Shown: positions 26,007 through 35,557 of the stretch, one piece after another
Layout of the letters: every line of letters starts with the position of its first letter
How positions within the stretch are numbered: position 1 is the first letter of the stretch
Assembly (NCBI GenBank): GCA_038143535.1
Contig: JAYQMD010000001.1
Location: 434,001 to 498,000, forward strand
From: UBA7446 sp038143535
GTDB lineage: Bacteria; Bacteroidota; Bacteroidia; Flavobacteriales; Flavobacteriaceae
Reading direction: 5' to 3'
DNA: 64,000 nt
Program-made: the position numbers and the translations under genes
Notes under the pieces: model-generated
Database searches by the model: none
The model's input: the letters and a program-made list of their open reading frames with translations, nothing else
Told to the model about the DNA's origin: nothing

Positions 26007-26243
26007 ATGTCGAAAGTATGTGAATTAACTGGTAAAAAAGCGATGGTTGGCAACAACGTATCGAAAGCCATGAACAAAACCAAGCGTAAGTTTGGTGCTA
26101 ACTTAATCAAGAAGCGTTTCTACATTGTTGAGGAAGATAAGTGGATTACCCTAAAACTTTCAACATCGGCATTAAAAACCATTAACAAAAAGGGCTTGCC
26201 TGCTGTTGTTAAAGAAGCACGCGCACAAGGTCTGATCAAATAA
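26007..26243 (+). CDS. rpmB: 50S ribosomal protein L28
   Basis: This 78-aa protein is L28. It begins MSKVCELTGKKAMVGNNVSKAMNK with the family motif 'CELTGK..GNNVS', and ends 'LKTINKKGLPAVVKEARAQGLIK'. The ATG at 26007 is chosen over the upstream in-frame ATG at 25983, because that one lies within the promoter box. It leads the rpmB-rpmG-DUF4295 operon. Confidence 0.97.
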   Translation: MSKVCELTGKKAMVGNNVSKAMNKTKRKFGANLIKKRFYIVEEDKWITLKLSTSALKTINKKGLPAVVKEARAQGLIK

Positions 26244-26250
26244 CCACGTT

Positions 26251-26433
26251 ATGGCTAAGAAAGGAAACCGCGTTCAAGTTATTTTGGAATGTACCGAGCA
26301 CAAAGACTCTGGTCTTTCCGGTACTTCACGTTACATTACAACAAAAAATAAAAAAAACACGCCAGATCGCATTGAAATTAAAAAATTCAACCCGATTCTA
26401 AAGCGCATGACGGTTCACAAAGAAATCAAGTAA
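26251..26433 (+). CDS. rpmG: 50S ribosomal protein L33
   Basis: This 60-aa protein is L33, with 'GNRVQVILECTEHKDSG', 'RYITTKNKKNTPDRIEIKKF' and 'NPILKRMTVHKEIK'. Only one Cys is present, so it is the zinc-free type. It starts 7 nt after rpmB and 2 nt before the small DUF4295 gene. Confidence 0.97.
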   Translation: MAKKGNRVQVILECTEHKDSGLSGTSRYITTKNKKNTPDRIEIKKFNPILKRMTVHKEIK

Positions 26434-26435
26434 TT

Positions 26436-26588
26436 ATGGCTAAGAAAACGGTAGCAACCTTACAAACAAAATCAAAGCGTCTTACGAAAGCTATCAAAAT
26501 GGTACGTAGCTATAAAACAGGCGCATATACCTATGTAGAAACCATTCTAGCACCTGAACTGGTGAACGACTGGTTATCCAAAAAGTAA
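26436..26588 (+). CDS. DUF4295 family small basic protein
   Basis: This 50-aa protein (MAKKTVATLQTKSKRLTKAI... ending in VNDWLSKK) is the DUF4295 family, found in Bacteroidota directly after rpmG. It is very basic in its first half, as expected of an RNA- or ribosome-associated protein. The function is not established. The ATG is at 26436, two bases after the rpmG stop, and a terminator follows. Its position in a ribosomal operon suggests a lineage-specific ribosome partner. Confidence 0.92.
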   Translation: MAKKTVATLQTKSKRLTKAIKMVRSYKTGAYTYVETILAPELVNDWLSKK

Positions 26589-26609
26589 AACCAACCATTT
26601 AATTGTTTA

Positions 26610-26636
26610 AAAAGCCACATTATTGTGGCTTTTTTT
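26610..26636 (+). terminator. Rho-independent terminator after DUF4295
   Basis: AAAAGCCACA (26610-26619) pairs with TGTGGCTTTT (26624-26633) around a 4-nt loop, and continues into T residues. It ends the rpmB operon before ftsY. Confidence 0.92.
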
Positions 26637-26660
26637 ATTCTCAAAACGTACCTTTAACCC

Positions 26661-27590
26661 ATGGGGCTTTTTTCAAAATCATCTAAGAAACTTCAATCTG
26701 GCCTGTCGGCAACCAAAAAGGCTTGGACAGAACGACTTAAAAAAGTGGTGCTTGGAAAAAGCAAGGTAGATGCTGATTTTTTAGAAGAACTCGAAGAAAT
26801 ACTTATTACTTCCGATGTTGGCGTAGCCACCACTGAGAAAATCATAGATCGTTTGGAGCAACGCGTCGCTAAAGATAAATTCATAAAAGCTGAGGAATTA
26901 GATCAGCTGTTGTATGAAGAAATTTTTGCGTTAGTTACCGACAATAGCCCTACCCAAACAGCCGCTCAGGACGGCTTGCAGGTCATATTGGTAGTTGGTG
27001 TTAACGGAGCGGGCAAGACCACTTCCGTTGGTAAGCTAGCCAATCAATACAGCCAACAAGGCAAAAAAGTCATGCTTGCAGCTGCCGATACTTTTCGTGC
27101 AGGCGCCATAGATCAATTGCGCCTTTGGTCCGAAAGGGTTCAAGCACCTTTTGTCAGTTTACAAGAAGGAAGCGATCCTGCTTCAGTTGCATTTACAGCC
27201 GTTGAACGCGCCAAGAAAGAACAGGTAGATGTATTGTTTATTGACACTGCAGGACGGCTACATAACAACACCAATCTGATGCAGGAATTGGCTAAAATTG
27301 ATCGCGTGGTGAAAAAAATCATTCCAGATGCACCTCATGAAACCTTGTTGGTATTGGATGGCGGTACGGGTCAAAATGCTTTTATGCAGGCCAAACTATT
27401 TGCAGAAGCCACAGCCATTTCTGGGATTATATTAACCAAGTTAGACGGTACAGTAAAAGGAGGTGTGGTAATTGGTATTTCTGACGAACTCGAAGTTCCC
27501 ATACGCTACATTGGTGTTGGCGAGGGTATGGATGATTTAATTCCATTTGAAACCAAGCCGTTTTTAGATTCACTTTTTCAAAAAAACTAG
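26661..27590 (+). CDS. ftsY: Signal recognition particle receptor FtsY
   Basis: This 309-aa NG-domain GTPase docks SRP-ribosome complexes at the membrane. The N domain is helical, and the G domain shows G1 'GVNGAGKTTSVGKLA', 'AADTFRAGAIDQL' (I-box side), G3 'DTAGRLHNN' and G4 'TKLDGTVKGG'. The acidic N-terminal A domain of E. coli is absent, as in many Bacteroidota. It follows the rpmB-operon terminator and precedes a broken amidase by 3 nt. Confidence 0.97.
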   Translation: MGLFSKSSKKLQSGLSATKKAWTERLKKVVLGKSKVDADFLEELEEILITSDVGVATTEKIIDRLEQRVAKDKFIKAEELDQLLYEEIFALVTDNSPTQTAAQDGLQVILVVGVNGAGKTTSVGKLANQYSQQGKKVMLAAADTFRAGAIDQLRLWSERVQAPFVSLQEGSDPASVAFTAVERAKKEQVDVLFIDTAGRLHNNTNLMQELAKIDRVVKKIIPDAPHETLLVLDGGTGQNAFMQAKLFAEATAISGIILTKLDGTVKGGVVIGISDELEVPIRYIGVGEGMDDLIPFETKPFLDSLFQKN

Positions 27591-27593
27591 TCT

Positions 27594-29233
27594 ATGAAAA
27601 CAATTTTAAGTTTTGTGTTTGTACTTTTCATATTGTCGTGCAACACGCCTTCAAGCCAATATTGGCAACCCTATGACGAATCGGAAGAATTAGCCCAAAA
27701 TACGGATCACGAAATACCTAGAATGCGTTATAAGCTAATTCAATCTAAATTTTTGGATAAAGACGCCATGTGGGTACCCTTTGAAAAGGAATTACGTGAT
27801 TTTGACACGACTTATGAGGCTTAAAGCCACTGATTATTGAGCAAAACATTCCAACACTTCAACAACACATAGCCAATGGAACGCTTTCCTATGAACACTT
27901 GGTTAAGTTTTATTTATATCGCATTCGTCTTTTGGAGTCCAATCCTAAAACCACCTTGCACGCTGTACTAGCACTAAACCCCAACATTATTAAAGAGGCT
28001 CAGCAAAAAGACAGGCAAACTCCCGAAGATATGCACCCCATTTATGGAATGCCTATTTTATTGAAGGACAATATTAACACTGCAGATATGCCTACTTCTG
28101 CTGGAGCTGCTATCTTAGAAAATCATGTTCCCGATGAGGATGCTTTTGTGGTAAAGCAGCTCAAAGACAAAGGCGCTTTGATTTTAGGAAAAGTAAATTT
28201 AAGTGAATGGGCGTATTATTTCTGTGCTGGTTGTCCTGTTGGTTACAGTGCTGTTGGCGGGCAGACCTTAAATCCCTATGGCAGAAGAATTTTTGAAACG
28301 GGCGGTTCAAGTTCAGGAAGTGCCGTGGCCGTGGCGGCAAATTATGCCGTGGCAGCCTTGGGCTCCTAAACATCGGGTTCCATACTGTCTCCTTCAAGCC
28401 AGAACGCGGTTGTTGGACTAAAACCTACTATTGGCCTGGTAAGCAGAACAGGAATAGTGCCTATATCAAGCACCTTGGATACCTCAGGACCCATGACCAA
28501 AAGCATAGCCGATAATGCCATTTTGCTAGATGCCATTGCAGCCCCCGATGCACAAGACACCATTACCAAACGAGTTCCGCGCACCATGTCGTTAGCATAC
28601 AGTTATGTTGAACCGTCACTTTCTGGAGCAAGACTTGGCGCGATGACCAATATCTTAGCTGTAGACTCACTTTACCGCAACGCTGTTGAAGACTTGAGGG
28701 CTGCTGGCGCAGAGGTGATCGAATTTAACCCTGAAAAAATTTCGCTTTCTGGATTTTCATCTATCCTTAATGGAGATATGAAGCGCGACATCCCTATGTA
28801 TTTTAAAAACACATCTACCGCTGAATTTGCAACTATTGATGTGACGAAAATTATCGATTACAACAAGCAAGATAGTGTACTGTATATGCCATACGCCCAA
28901 GAACGTCTCGATGGTGTAATTAGCGATAGCATCACAGAAGCAGGTTTAGAAGAAACCATTTTAAAACTCAATGCAGCTGCTTCGGGATTTTTTGAAACCC
29001 CAATACGTAAATATCAGCTTGACGCCGTGCTTAGTAAAAACAATTATTACGCAGGCCACGCTGCTATTGCGTTTTACCCGTGCTTAAGCGTTCCTATGGG
29101 CTATACACACGAAGGAGAGCCAGCTAACCTTACATTCATTGCGCCATCATTTAGTGAGGAAAAACTATTGATGCTCGGTGCGGCGTATGAAACCATTTCG
29201 AATCATAGAAAATCTCCGAAAGGCTACCAATAA
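27594..29233 (+). pseudogene. Lipoprotein amidase (amidase-signature family), broken by a frameshift and a stop
   Basis: The N-terminus MKTILSFVFVLFILSCN is a lipoprotein signal with lipobox LSC. The frame stops at 27824, where one missing T (GAGGCTTAAAG for GAGGCTTTAAAG) shifts it; restoring it gives 'YEALKPLIIEQNIP'. The amidase domain then shows the Lys in 'GMPILLKDNINTADMPTSAG' and the cis-Ser in 'ETGGSSSGSAVAV'. A TAA at 28367-28369 falls exactly at the Glu of the 'ETSGSI' nucleophile motif ('ALGS*TSGSI'). The rest runs intact to 29233. Two lesions make a true pseudogene more likely than a single error. Original role: probably cell-envelope amide hydrolysis. Confidence 0.88.
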
Positions 29234-29235
29234 AC

Positions 29236-30540
29236 ATGCGAACAAAGTCAGCTAAAAAGAATAAAATCAACGTTGTTACCCTCGGGTGTTCTAAAAATAT
29301 ATATGACTCCGAGGTGCTTATGGGGCAACTCAAAGCCAGCGACAAAGACGTCGTGCACGAACAGCAAGGAAATATTGTTGTGGTCAATACTTGTGGTTTT
29401 ATTGATAATGCCAAAGAAGAATCGGTCAATACCATACTTTCTTTTGCCGAGCAAAAACAAACAGGTCAAATCGATAAACTGTTTGTTACGGGTTGTTTGA
29501 GTGAGCGCTATAAAGACGATTTAGAAGCCGAAATCCCAGATGTTGACGACTATTTTGGTACGACCGATTTACCCTTGTTGCTTAAGGCGCTTGGCGCGGA
29601 TTATCGCCACGAATTATTGGGCGAACGCCTAACCACCACACCAAAAAATTACGCCTATCTCAAAATATCAGAAGGCTGTGACCGACCTTGTTCGTTCTGT
29701 GCCATACCGTTGATGCGTGGGGCACATCGCTCAAAACCTATTGAAGATTTGGTTAAAGAAGCACAAGGACTTGCTAAAAACGGTGTTAAGGAACTGATTA
29801 TTATCGCCCAAGATTCTACCTATTATGGCTTGGACTTATACAAAAAGCGACGCTTGGCAGATTTGCTGCGTGCATTAACAGCAGTGGAAGGTATCGAATG
29901 GATACGCCTACACTACGCTTTTCCTTCAGGATTTCCAGAAGATGTGTTGGACGTAATCGCAACCGAGCCCAAGGTGTGTTCATACATTGACATTCCATTA
30001 CAGCATATTTCAGATCACCTTTTGAAGTCTATGCGTCGTGGTACTACACAAGAAAAAACAACGGCTTTACTACAGCGTTTCAGAAAAGCTGTTCCAGAAA
30101 TAGCCATTCGTACCTCGCTTATCTTGGGGTATCCTGGTGAAACAGCAGCAGATTTCGAATTGCTTAAGTCATGGGTAAAAGAAATGCGTTTTGAGCGTTT
30201 GGGTTGTTTTCAGTACAGCCATGAGGAAAATACCCATGCCCATAGCTTGGTAGACGATTTGCCTGCTGAAGTGAAACAAGCACGTGTCAACGAATTGATG
30301 GAAATCCAAGCCCATATTTCTTGGGAAAAAAATCAAGCCTTGGTGGGTAGAACCCTGCGTTGTGTTATTGATAGAAAAGAAGGCAACCGCTTTGTGGGTC
30401 GTACCGAGTTTGATTCTCCTGATGTGGACAACGAAGTTTGGGTAGATGCCCGCGAACACTACCTCAAGGTTGGAGATTTTGCTAATCTAACCATAACAGC
30501 CGCACAAGACTTTGACTTAGAGGCGGTTCCTGCACAATAG
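29236..30540 (+). CDS. rimO: Ribosomal protein S12 methylthiotransferase RimO
   Basis: This 434-aa radical-SAM enzyme adds a methylthio group to an Asp of ribosomal protein S12. The N-terminal cluster cysteines are in 'VTLGCSKN', 'VNTCGFIDNAKEES' and 'VTGCLSERY'. The radical-SAM motif is C148-x3-C152-x2-C155 ('GCDRPCSFC'), followed by 'IPLMRGAHRSK', which favours RimO over MiaB. A TRAM domain ends the protein ('FVGRTEFDSPDVDNEVWV'). It starts 2 nt after the amidase stop. Confidence 0.95.
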   Translation: MRTKSAKKNKINVVTLGCSKNIYDSEVLMGQLKASDKDVVHEQQGNIVVVNTCGFIDNAKEESVNTILSFAEQKQTGQIDKLFVTGCLSERYKDDLEAEIPDVDDYFGTTDLPLLLKALGADYRHELLGERLTTTPKNYAYLKISEGCDRPCSFCAIPLMRGAHRSKPIEDLVKEAQGLAKNGVKELIIIAQDSTYYGLDLYKKRRLADLLRALTAVEGIEWIRLHYAFPSGFPEDVLDVIATEPKVCSYIDIPLQHISDHLLKSMRRGTTQEKTTALLQRFRKAVPEIAIRTSLILGYPGETAADFELLKSWVKEMRFERLGCFQYSHEENTHAHSLVDDLPAEVKQARVNELMEIQAHISWEKNQALVGRTLRCVIDRKEGNRFVGRTEFDSPDVDNEVWVDAREHYLKVGDFANLTITAAQDFDLEAVPAQ

Positions 30541-30554
30541 TTTCTTACATTAAC

Positions 30555-30562
30555 TACTTTTG
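30555..30562 (+). promoter_or_regulatory. TAnnTTTG promoter box of bshC, four bases before the start codon
   Basis: TACTTTTG, then TCTT, then ATG at 30567; this predicts a leaderless bshC mRNA. Confidence 0.6.
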
Positions 30563-30566
30563 TCTT

Positions 30567-32171
30567 ATGAAACTAATCGAGTCGTTGGGATATCATAGGG
30601 GTGTTTATGCACCTTTAATGCAGCAATTGCTGCACAATGATCCCGCCTTAAAACCCTTTCATGGGGGGTTGGTTTCAACCAAAGCGGCCACTAAAGTCGC
30701 ATCAAATCGCGCCACTTCCTTTGACCAATCCAAGCGAAACACATTGGTTGAGGTGCTGTACAAGCAATACGAGCACCTAGCCCCTGATAGTAAAACGCGT
30801 GCACAAATAGATGCCTTGTCCGCCTCAAACGTAGTAACTATAACCACAGGGCATCAGTTGAATCTCTTCACGGGGCCCTTGTATTTTTGGTATAAGATTT
30901 TGGATGTCATTAATGGAGTAGCAGCCATGCAACAGGCAGATGGCAAGCACCAATATATCCCCGTTTTTTGGATGGCATCTGAAGATCACGATTTTGAAGA
31001 GATAAACCACTTCTTTTTGGGCGAACAAAAAGTAAGATGGGAAGCAGTCGCCACAGGAGCTGTGGGCCGTATGCCTACCACTGGCCTTGATGTTATTTTA
31101 GACGAGTTAATCCCCTATTGGAACAGTACCGACCAAGCAAAAGAATTGCTCGTTCTTTTTGCAAATTGCTATTTGCAAGAGGGCACATTGGCAAAAGCCA
31201 CGCGAAGACTGGTACATCAGCTTTTTGGTGCAGACGGAATAATCGTGGTTGATGGTGACGATGCAGCCTTAAAATCACTGTTTGTGCCTATGCTTAAAGC
31301 TGAGGTAAGGGAACAATTCACTCACAAAGCAGTAACGCAAACCAACACTGCCTTAAAAAAGGTGGTGAAGGACTTTAAGCCTCAAGTGAATCCGAGGGAA
31401 ATCAACCTATTCTATATTTTTAACGATAAGCGCTTGCGTATCACAACGGATGCAAATCGATTTGGAACCACAGGAAATCCAACAAAATGGACACTTCAAA
31501 GCTTGGATGAAGAAATTGAAAAGCATCCAGAACGATTTTCCCCCAATGCACTTATGCGCCCTCTATATCAAGAATGTGTGCTGCCCAACATTGCCTACAT
31601 AGGTGGTGGCGGTGAGTTGGCCTATTGGCTACAGCTTAAAACTACTTTTGAAGCATTCGACATTCCATATCCGCTTTTGCAGCACCGAACTACTGTTTTG
31701 TTGATGTCTGAAAAGCAAGTCAAAAAATGCAACAAGCTAAACCTTCCTATAGCCGACCTGTTTTTGCCTACAGCGACTTTTATCAACAAACGCGTACGCC
31801 AAATTAGCGATATTGACATAGATTTTTCTTCCCAGCGCGAAGTATTGAAAGATAACTTTAAGGCCTTACATGACTTGGCTGCACAAACCGACAAATCCTT
31901 TTTGGGGGCAGTCGAAGCACAAGAAAAAAAGCAGCTCAAAGGCTTGGACAAACTAGAAAATCGCCTCTTAAGAGCCCAGCGGAAAAAACTGCAAGACGAA
32001 GTGGTACGTGCCACCGACATTCGTAACGATTTGTTTCCAAACAATAGATTACAAGAGCGTACCGCACATTTTTCTGCCTTTGTTTCAGAAACAGGCTTGA
32101 CTTATTTTACTAAAGAATTAAAAGCCACTTTATCTACAGCGGTAAATGGTTTGGCTGTCATTCAAATTTGA
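30567..32171 (+). CDS. bshC: Bacillithiol biosynthesis cysteine-adding enzyme BshC
   Basis: This 534-aa protein matches BshC, which adds cysteine to glucosaminyl-malate in the last step of bacillithiol synthesis. Motifs seen are 'TTGHQLNLFTGPLYFWYKI', 'FWMASEDHDFEEINHF', 'GGGGELAYWLQLK' and 'FPNNRLQERTAHF'. Bacillithiol is the low-molecular-weight thiol of Firmicutes and many Bacteroidota. bshA and bshB are not in this window, although GT4 enzymes are common here. The length is typical. Confidence 0.94.
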   Translation: MKLIESLGYHRGVYAPLMQQLLHNDPALKPFHGGLVSTKAATKVASNRATSFDQSKRNTLVEVLYKQYEHLAPDSKTRAQIDALSASNVVTITTGHQLNLFTGPLYFWYKILDVINGVAAMQQADGKHQYIPVFWMASEDHDFEEINHFFLGEQKVRWEAVATGAVGRMPTTGLDVILDELIPYWNSTDQAKELLVLFANCYLQEGTLAKATRRLVHQLFGADGIIVVDGDDAALKSLFVPMLKAEVREQFTHKAVTQTNTALKKVVKDFKPQVNPREINLFYIFNDKRLRITTDANRFGTTGNPTKWTLQSLDEEIEKHPERFSPNALMRPLYQECVLPNIAYIGGGGELAYWLQLKTTFEAFDIPYPLLQHRTTVLLMSEKQVKKCNKLNLPIADLFLPTATFINKRVRQISDIDIDFSSQREVLKDNFKALHDLAAQTDKSFLGAVEAQEKKQLKGLDKLENRLLRAQRKKLQDEVVRATDIRNDLFPNNRLQERTAHFSAFVSETGLTYFTKELKATLSTAVNGLAVIQI

Positions 32172-32228
32172 TATCCATACCTGTTAAAAACTATTGATAA
32201 GCGATTCTGCTTCATTGAAGTTTAGTTG

Positions 32229-32236
32229 TATTTTTG
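32229..32236 (+). promoter_or_regulatory. TAnnTTTG promoter box of guaA, three bases before the start codon
   Basis: TATTTTTG, then CAT, then ATG at 32240. The in-frame TTG at 32234 lies within the box, so it is not used as the start. Confidence 0.6.
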
Positions 32237-32239
32237 CAT

Positions 32240-33766
32240 ATGCAGAACAAAGTTTTAATTCTCGATTTCGGTTCGCAATACACTCAGTTGATTGCCCGAC
32301 GCGTTCGAGAACTTTCCATTTTTTGTGAAATCCACCCTTTTCACAATATTCCTGAAGACATCAACACATTTAAAGCAGTCATCCTCTCGGGATCGCCGTA
32401 TTCGGTTCGTGCTGATGATGCGCCACACCCCGATTTGAGTCAAATTAGAACTAAAGTGCCTCTGCTTGGGATTTGCTACGGAGCACAATATTTAGCACAT
32501 TTCAATGACGGAGCGGTAGCCCCCTCAGATACTCGTGAATATGGCCGAGCCAGACTGGCACAAGTAGTACCGCATGCCTTTACCAAAGACATTCCACTCG
32601 AATCTCAAGTGTGGATGAGCCATAGCGACACCATCAAAAAATTACCTGAGCATGCAACCCAATTGGCATCCACTTCTGATGTTGCCAACGCCGCTTATGT
32701 TATGGACAATGACATGACCTATGGGATACAGTTTCACCCTGAAGTTTATCACACAACAGATGGTAAGCAGCTGCTGCAAAACTTTTTGGTTGACATTTCG
32801 GGTATTAACCCCGACTGGACCTCAAGTGCCTTTGTGGAAACAACAGTTGCTGCTTTAAGCGAGGAACTGGGGCAAGATAAGGTGATATTGGGCCTCAGTG
32901 GTGGTGTGGATTCTTCTGTGGCGGCTATTTTGTTGCACAAAGCCATAGGCCCTAACCTCCATTGTATTTTTGTCAACAACGGTTTGTTGCGCAAAAACGA
33001 ATACGACGAGGTATTGGAGCAATATAAAGGTTTGGGGTTGAACGTCAAGGGCGTGGATGCTTCCAAGCACTTTTTAGATGCCTTGGCAGGGGAGCGCGAC
33101 CCAGAAACCAAACGAAAAATTATTGGTAAGGTATTTATAGATGTCTTTGACGATGAATCGCACAAGGTCGAAGGTGCCAAATGGCTTGCTCAAGGCACTA
33201 TTTATCCAGATGTTATTGAATCGATTTCTGTAAACGGGCCTTCTGCTACCATCAAATCACATCACAATGTGGGGGGATTGCCAGACTTTATGAAGTTAAA
33301 AGTAGTAGAGCCCCTTAAAATGTTATTTAAAGATGAGGTACGTCGCGTTGGCGCCACACTTAAAATACCCAAAGAAATACTTGGACGCCACCCATTCCCT
33401 GGACCGGGCCTTGGCATACGTATTTTAGGAGACATTACAGCCGAAAACGTGCGTATGTTACAAGAAGCAGATGCATTATTTATTCAGGGGCTACGAGACC
33501 ACGGCTTGTACGATGACGTTTGGCAAGCTGGTGTGATGCTGCTGCCTGTGCAGTCTGTGGGCGTTATGGGAGACGAACGCACCTATGAAAAGTGCGTTGC
33601 CTTAAGAGCCGTAACTTCAACAGACGGAATGACGGCAGATTGGGTACATTTGCCATATGCTTTCTTACAAGAAATTTCAAACCAAATCATCAACCGTGTC
33701 CCGGGAATCAATCGTGTCGTTTATGATATCAGTTCAAAACCCCCTGCAACAATTGAGTGGGAATAG
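32240..33766 (+). CDS. guaA: GMP synthase (glutamine-hydrolysing)
   Basis: This 508-aa enzyme makes GMP from XMP. The class I glutamine amidotransferase domain shows the nucleophile Cys in 'PLLGICYGAQYLAHF' and the His/Glu in 'YGIQFHPEVYHT'. The ATP-pyrophosphatase domain shows the P-loop 'VILGLSGGVDSSVAA', and the C-terminal dimer domain shows 'RHPFPGPGLGIRILG' and 'KPPATIEWE'. The start is MQNKVLILDFGSQYTQL. The stop is overlapped by the LysM gene (44 nt with the start chosen there). Confidence 0.98.
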   Translation: MQNKVLILDFGSQYTQLIARRVRELSIFCEIHPFHNIPEDINTFKAVILSGSPYSVRADDAPHPDLSQIRTKVPLLGICYGAQYLAHFNDGAVAPSDTREYGRARLAQVVPHAFTKDIPLESQVWMSHSDTIKKLPEHATQLASTSDVANAAYVMDNDMTYGIQFHPEVYHTTDGKQLLQNFLVDISGINPDWTSSAFVETTVAALSEELGQDKVILGLSGGVDSSVAAILLHKAIGPNLHCIFVNNGLLRKNEYDEVLEQYKGLGLNVKGVDASKHFLDALAGERDPETKRKIIGKVFIDVFDDESHKVEGAKWLAQGTIYPDVIESISVNGPSATIKSHHNVGGLPDFMKLKVVEPLKMLFKDEVRRVGATLKIPKEILGRHPFPGPGLGIRILGDITAENVRMLQEADALFIQGLRDHGLYDDVWQAGVMLLPVQSVGVMGDERTYEKCVALRAVTSTDGMTADWVHLPYAFLQEISNQIINRVPGINRVVYDISSKPPATIEWE

Positions 33767-35516
33767 ACTTATTCTATCACTCACTTTTCTTTTTTTTGGT
33801 TTGCTTGGCAACGCACAAGAGCCAGAAGCCTCTCACTTTATCGTTCATAAAGTAAAAAAGAAAGAATCCCTTGAAGGAATTGCAACGCGCTACGATGTCA
33901 CAGTGGCTCAAATCATTACGCACAACCCCGCTGCTGCGAAAGGAATACGCCAACGTGACAAGCTAAAAATACCGAGATACAAAACAGAAGTTGTTGTTGC
34001 GCCAGCGCAACCCACAACAGTAACACATAACGTACAGCCAAAGGAAACCCTCTGGCGGATTGCCTACACCTACGGCATTTCAGTAGACTCACTCAAGGCG
34101 TTAAATCCCAAACTAGGTGATACCTTGTTAGTTGGGAGTAAGCTTAAGGTGCCCTCCAAAACGGCTGAAGAAATTGCGGCGCAATTTGATTATTACACCG
34201 TAAAGCCTAAGGAAGGTTTTTTTCGTCTTGAACAAAAATTAGGCCTTAGTAAAGCTGATTTGGAAGCCCTGAACCCAAGCCTTGATTCGACAGGACTTAT
34301 GGTGGGCATGGTTTTAAAAATTCCAAAAGCACAAGCAACTGATTCACTCATTGTTGATGGATTGGAAAAAATCAAAACCAGTTTATGGGACAGCACTTTT
34401 GTTACCCCTGTGGTGCGCATTGCTTTTTTGGCGCCCTTTAGACTTTCTAAAATTGAGCTGGATTCCATAGATCAAACAAACAAAACGCTTTCTGAACGTA
34501 ACCTAACGACAGTGTCGCTTGACTTTTATTCCGGTATGTTATATGCTGTTGATAGCTTGAATAAGGCAGGCTTGAGTATTGAACTCTCTGTTTTTGATTC
34601 CGAAGGTCAGTTGCATATTATTGAGAAGTTGCTCAATCAAGAAGACTTTACCAGTTATGATGCTGTTATTGGTCCTTTCACGCCAGTCAATGTGAGCAGG
34701 ATGGCACAAGCCATGAGCTTTTATAATGTGCCCGTTATCTCCCCTTTGACCACACGTGAAATTCGACCATGGAAGATGCTTATCAACACCATTCCCAGCA
34801 AGAAGTCACTCGCCAAACGCATGATGCGCTATGTGGATTCGCTGGATGCACAACACGAAAATCCCTGTGTATTGATTATTGCAGATACCAAAAATCAGCA
34901 AACGGCACTGCGCCTAAAAGAACAGTTTCCCTTGGCAGAAGTGTTGCCGCCAGATGAAGAATTTGGCTTTATCAAGCCGGATGTGGTGGATTCATTGTTA
35001 ACGCCTACAAGACCAAATTGGGTCTTTTTGGAAACCGAAAACTTAAATTTGGTAACCAGTATGACTTCCATGCTAAATGCTCAATCTTCGAAGGAGCGCC
35101 AGGTACAATTGCTCACGCATTTCCGATCGCCGGCCTATGACGATGAAAATATTTCTCAAGCCCATCTGGGCAATATCCACTTTTCTTATCCCAATCATTT
35201 TTTGGAAAAACGCGATAGTTTACGTCTAAAATTTGATACTTCATTTAAACAACGCTACGGAAAGGTGCCCAATAAGACTGCCGTTAAGGGGTTTGATGTT
35301 ATGATCGATGCCTCCCTTCGAATAGCCACCAAAAGAAAACTAATTGATGGATTGAAACACGGGGTTTTGGAGCAGTTACAATACCGTTTTGATTATAAGC
35401 CCAATCCAAAAGGCGGTTATCGAAATACGGCTACTTATATGGTACAACATCAGGGCTTTGAAACCATTGAAATAGTGCCCTTAAACCCACAAGCAGATTC
35501 CTTGCATGTTAGGTAG
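33723..35516 (+). CDS. LysM-repeat protein with a periplasmic-binding-protein-like domain
   Basis: The protein has a secretion signal ('LILSLTFLFFGLLGNAQ') and three LysM repeats: 'HKVKKKESLEGIATRYDVT', 'HNVQPKETLWRIAYTYGIS' and 'YTVKPKEGFFRLEQKLGLS' (within residues ~35-205). A C-terminal domain starting at 'VVRIAFLAPFRL' resembles type I periplasmic receptor folds. It probably binds peptidoglycan in the periplasm. The ATG at 33723 overlaps guaA by 44 nt; a TTG at 33753 would give a cleaner signal peptide and is a good alternative. The ligand and role are unknown. Confidence 0.82.
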   Translation: MISVQNPLQQLSGNRLILSLTFLFFGLLGNAQEPEASHFIVHKVKKKESLEGIATRYDVTVAQIITHNPAAAKGIRQRDKLKIPRYKTEVVVAPAQPTTVTHNVQPKETLWRIAYTYGISVDSLKALNPKLGDTLLVGSKLKVPSKTAEEIAAQFDYYTVKPKEGFFRLEQKLGLSKADLEALNPSLDSTGLMVGMVLKIPKAQATDSLIVDGLEKIKTSLWDSTFVTPVVRIAFLAPFRLSKIELDSIDQTNKTLSERNLTTVSLDFYSGMLYAVDSLNKAGLSIELSVFDSEGQLHIIEKLLNQEDFTSYDAVIGPFTPVNVSRMAQAMSFYNVPVISPLTTREIRPWKMLINTIPSKKSLAKRMMRYVDSLDAQHENPCVLIIADTKNQQTALRLKEQFPLAEVLPPDEEFGFIKPDVVDSLLTPTRPNWVFLETENLNLVTSMTSMLNAQSSKERQVQLLTHFRSPAYDDENISQAHLGNIHFSYPNHFLEKRDSLRLKFDTSFKQRYGKVPNKTAVKGFDVMIDASLRIATKRKLIDGLKHGVLEQLQYRFDYKPNPKGGYRNTATYMVQHQGFETIEIVPLNPQADSLHVR

Positions 35517-35527
35517 TTTATTCTTTG

Positions 35528-35535
35528 TATTTTTG
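35528..35535 (+). promoter_or_regulatory. TAnnTTTG promoter box of pyrG
   Basis: TATTTTTG ends 22 nt before the pyrG ATG at 35558, so this transcript should have a short leader. Confidence 0.55.
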
Positions 35536-35557
35536 CCACTTTAAATAAACAATATTT

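Noticed and set aside
28457..29233. Separate gene starting inside the amidase
   Set aside because: The frame is the same as the part before the TAA, and the encoded segment is the middle and end of one amidase domain.
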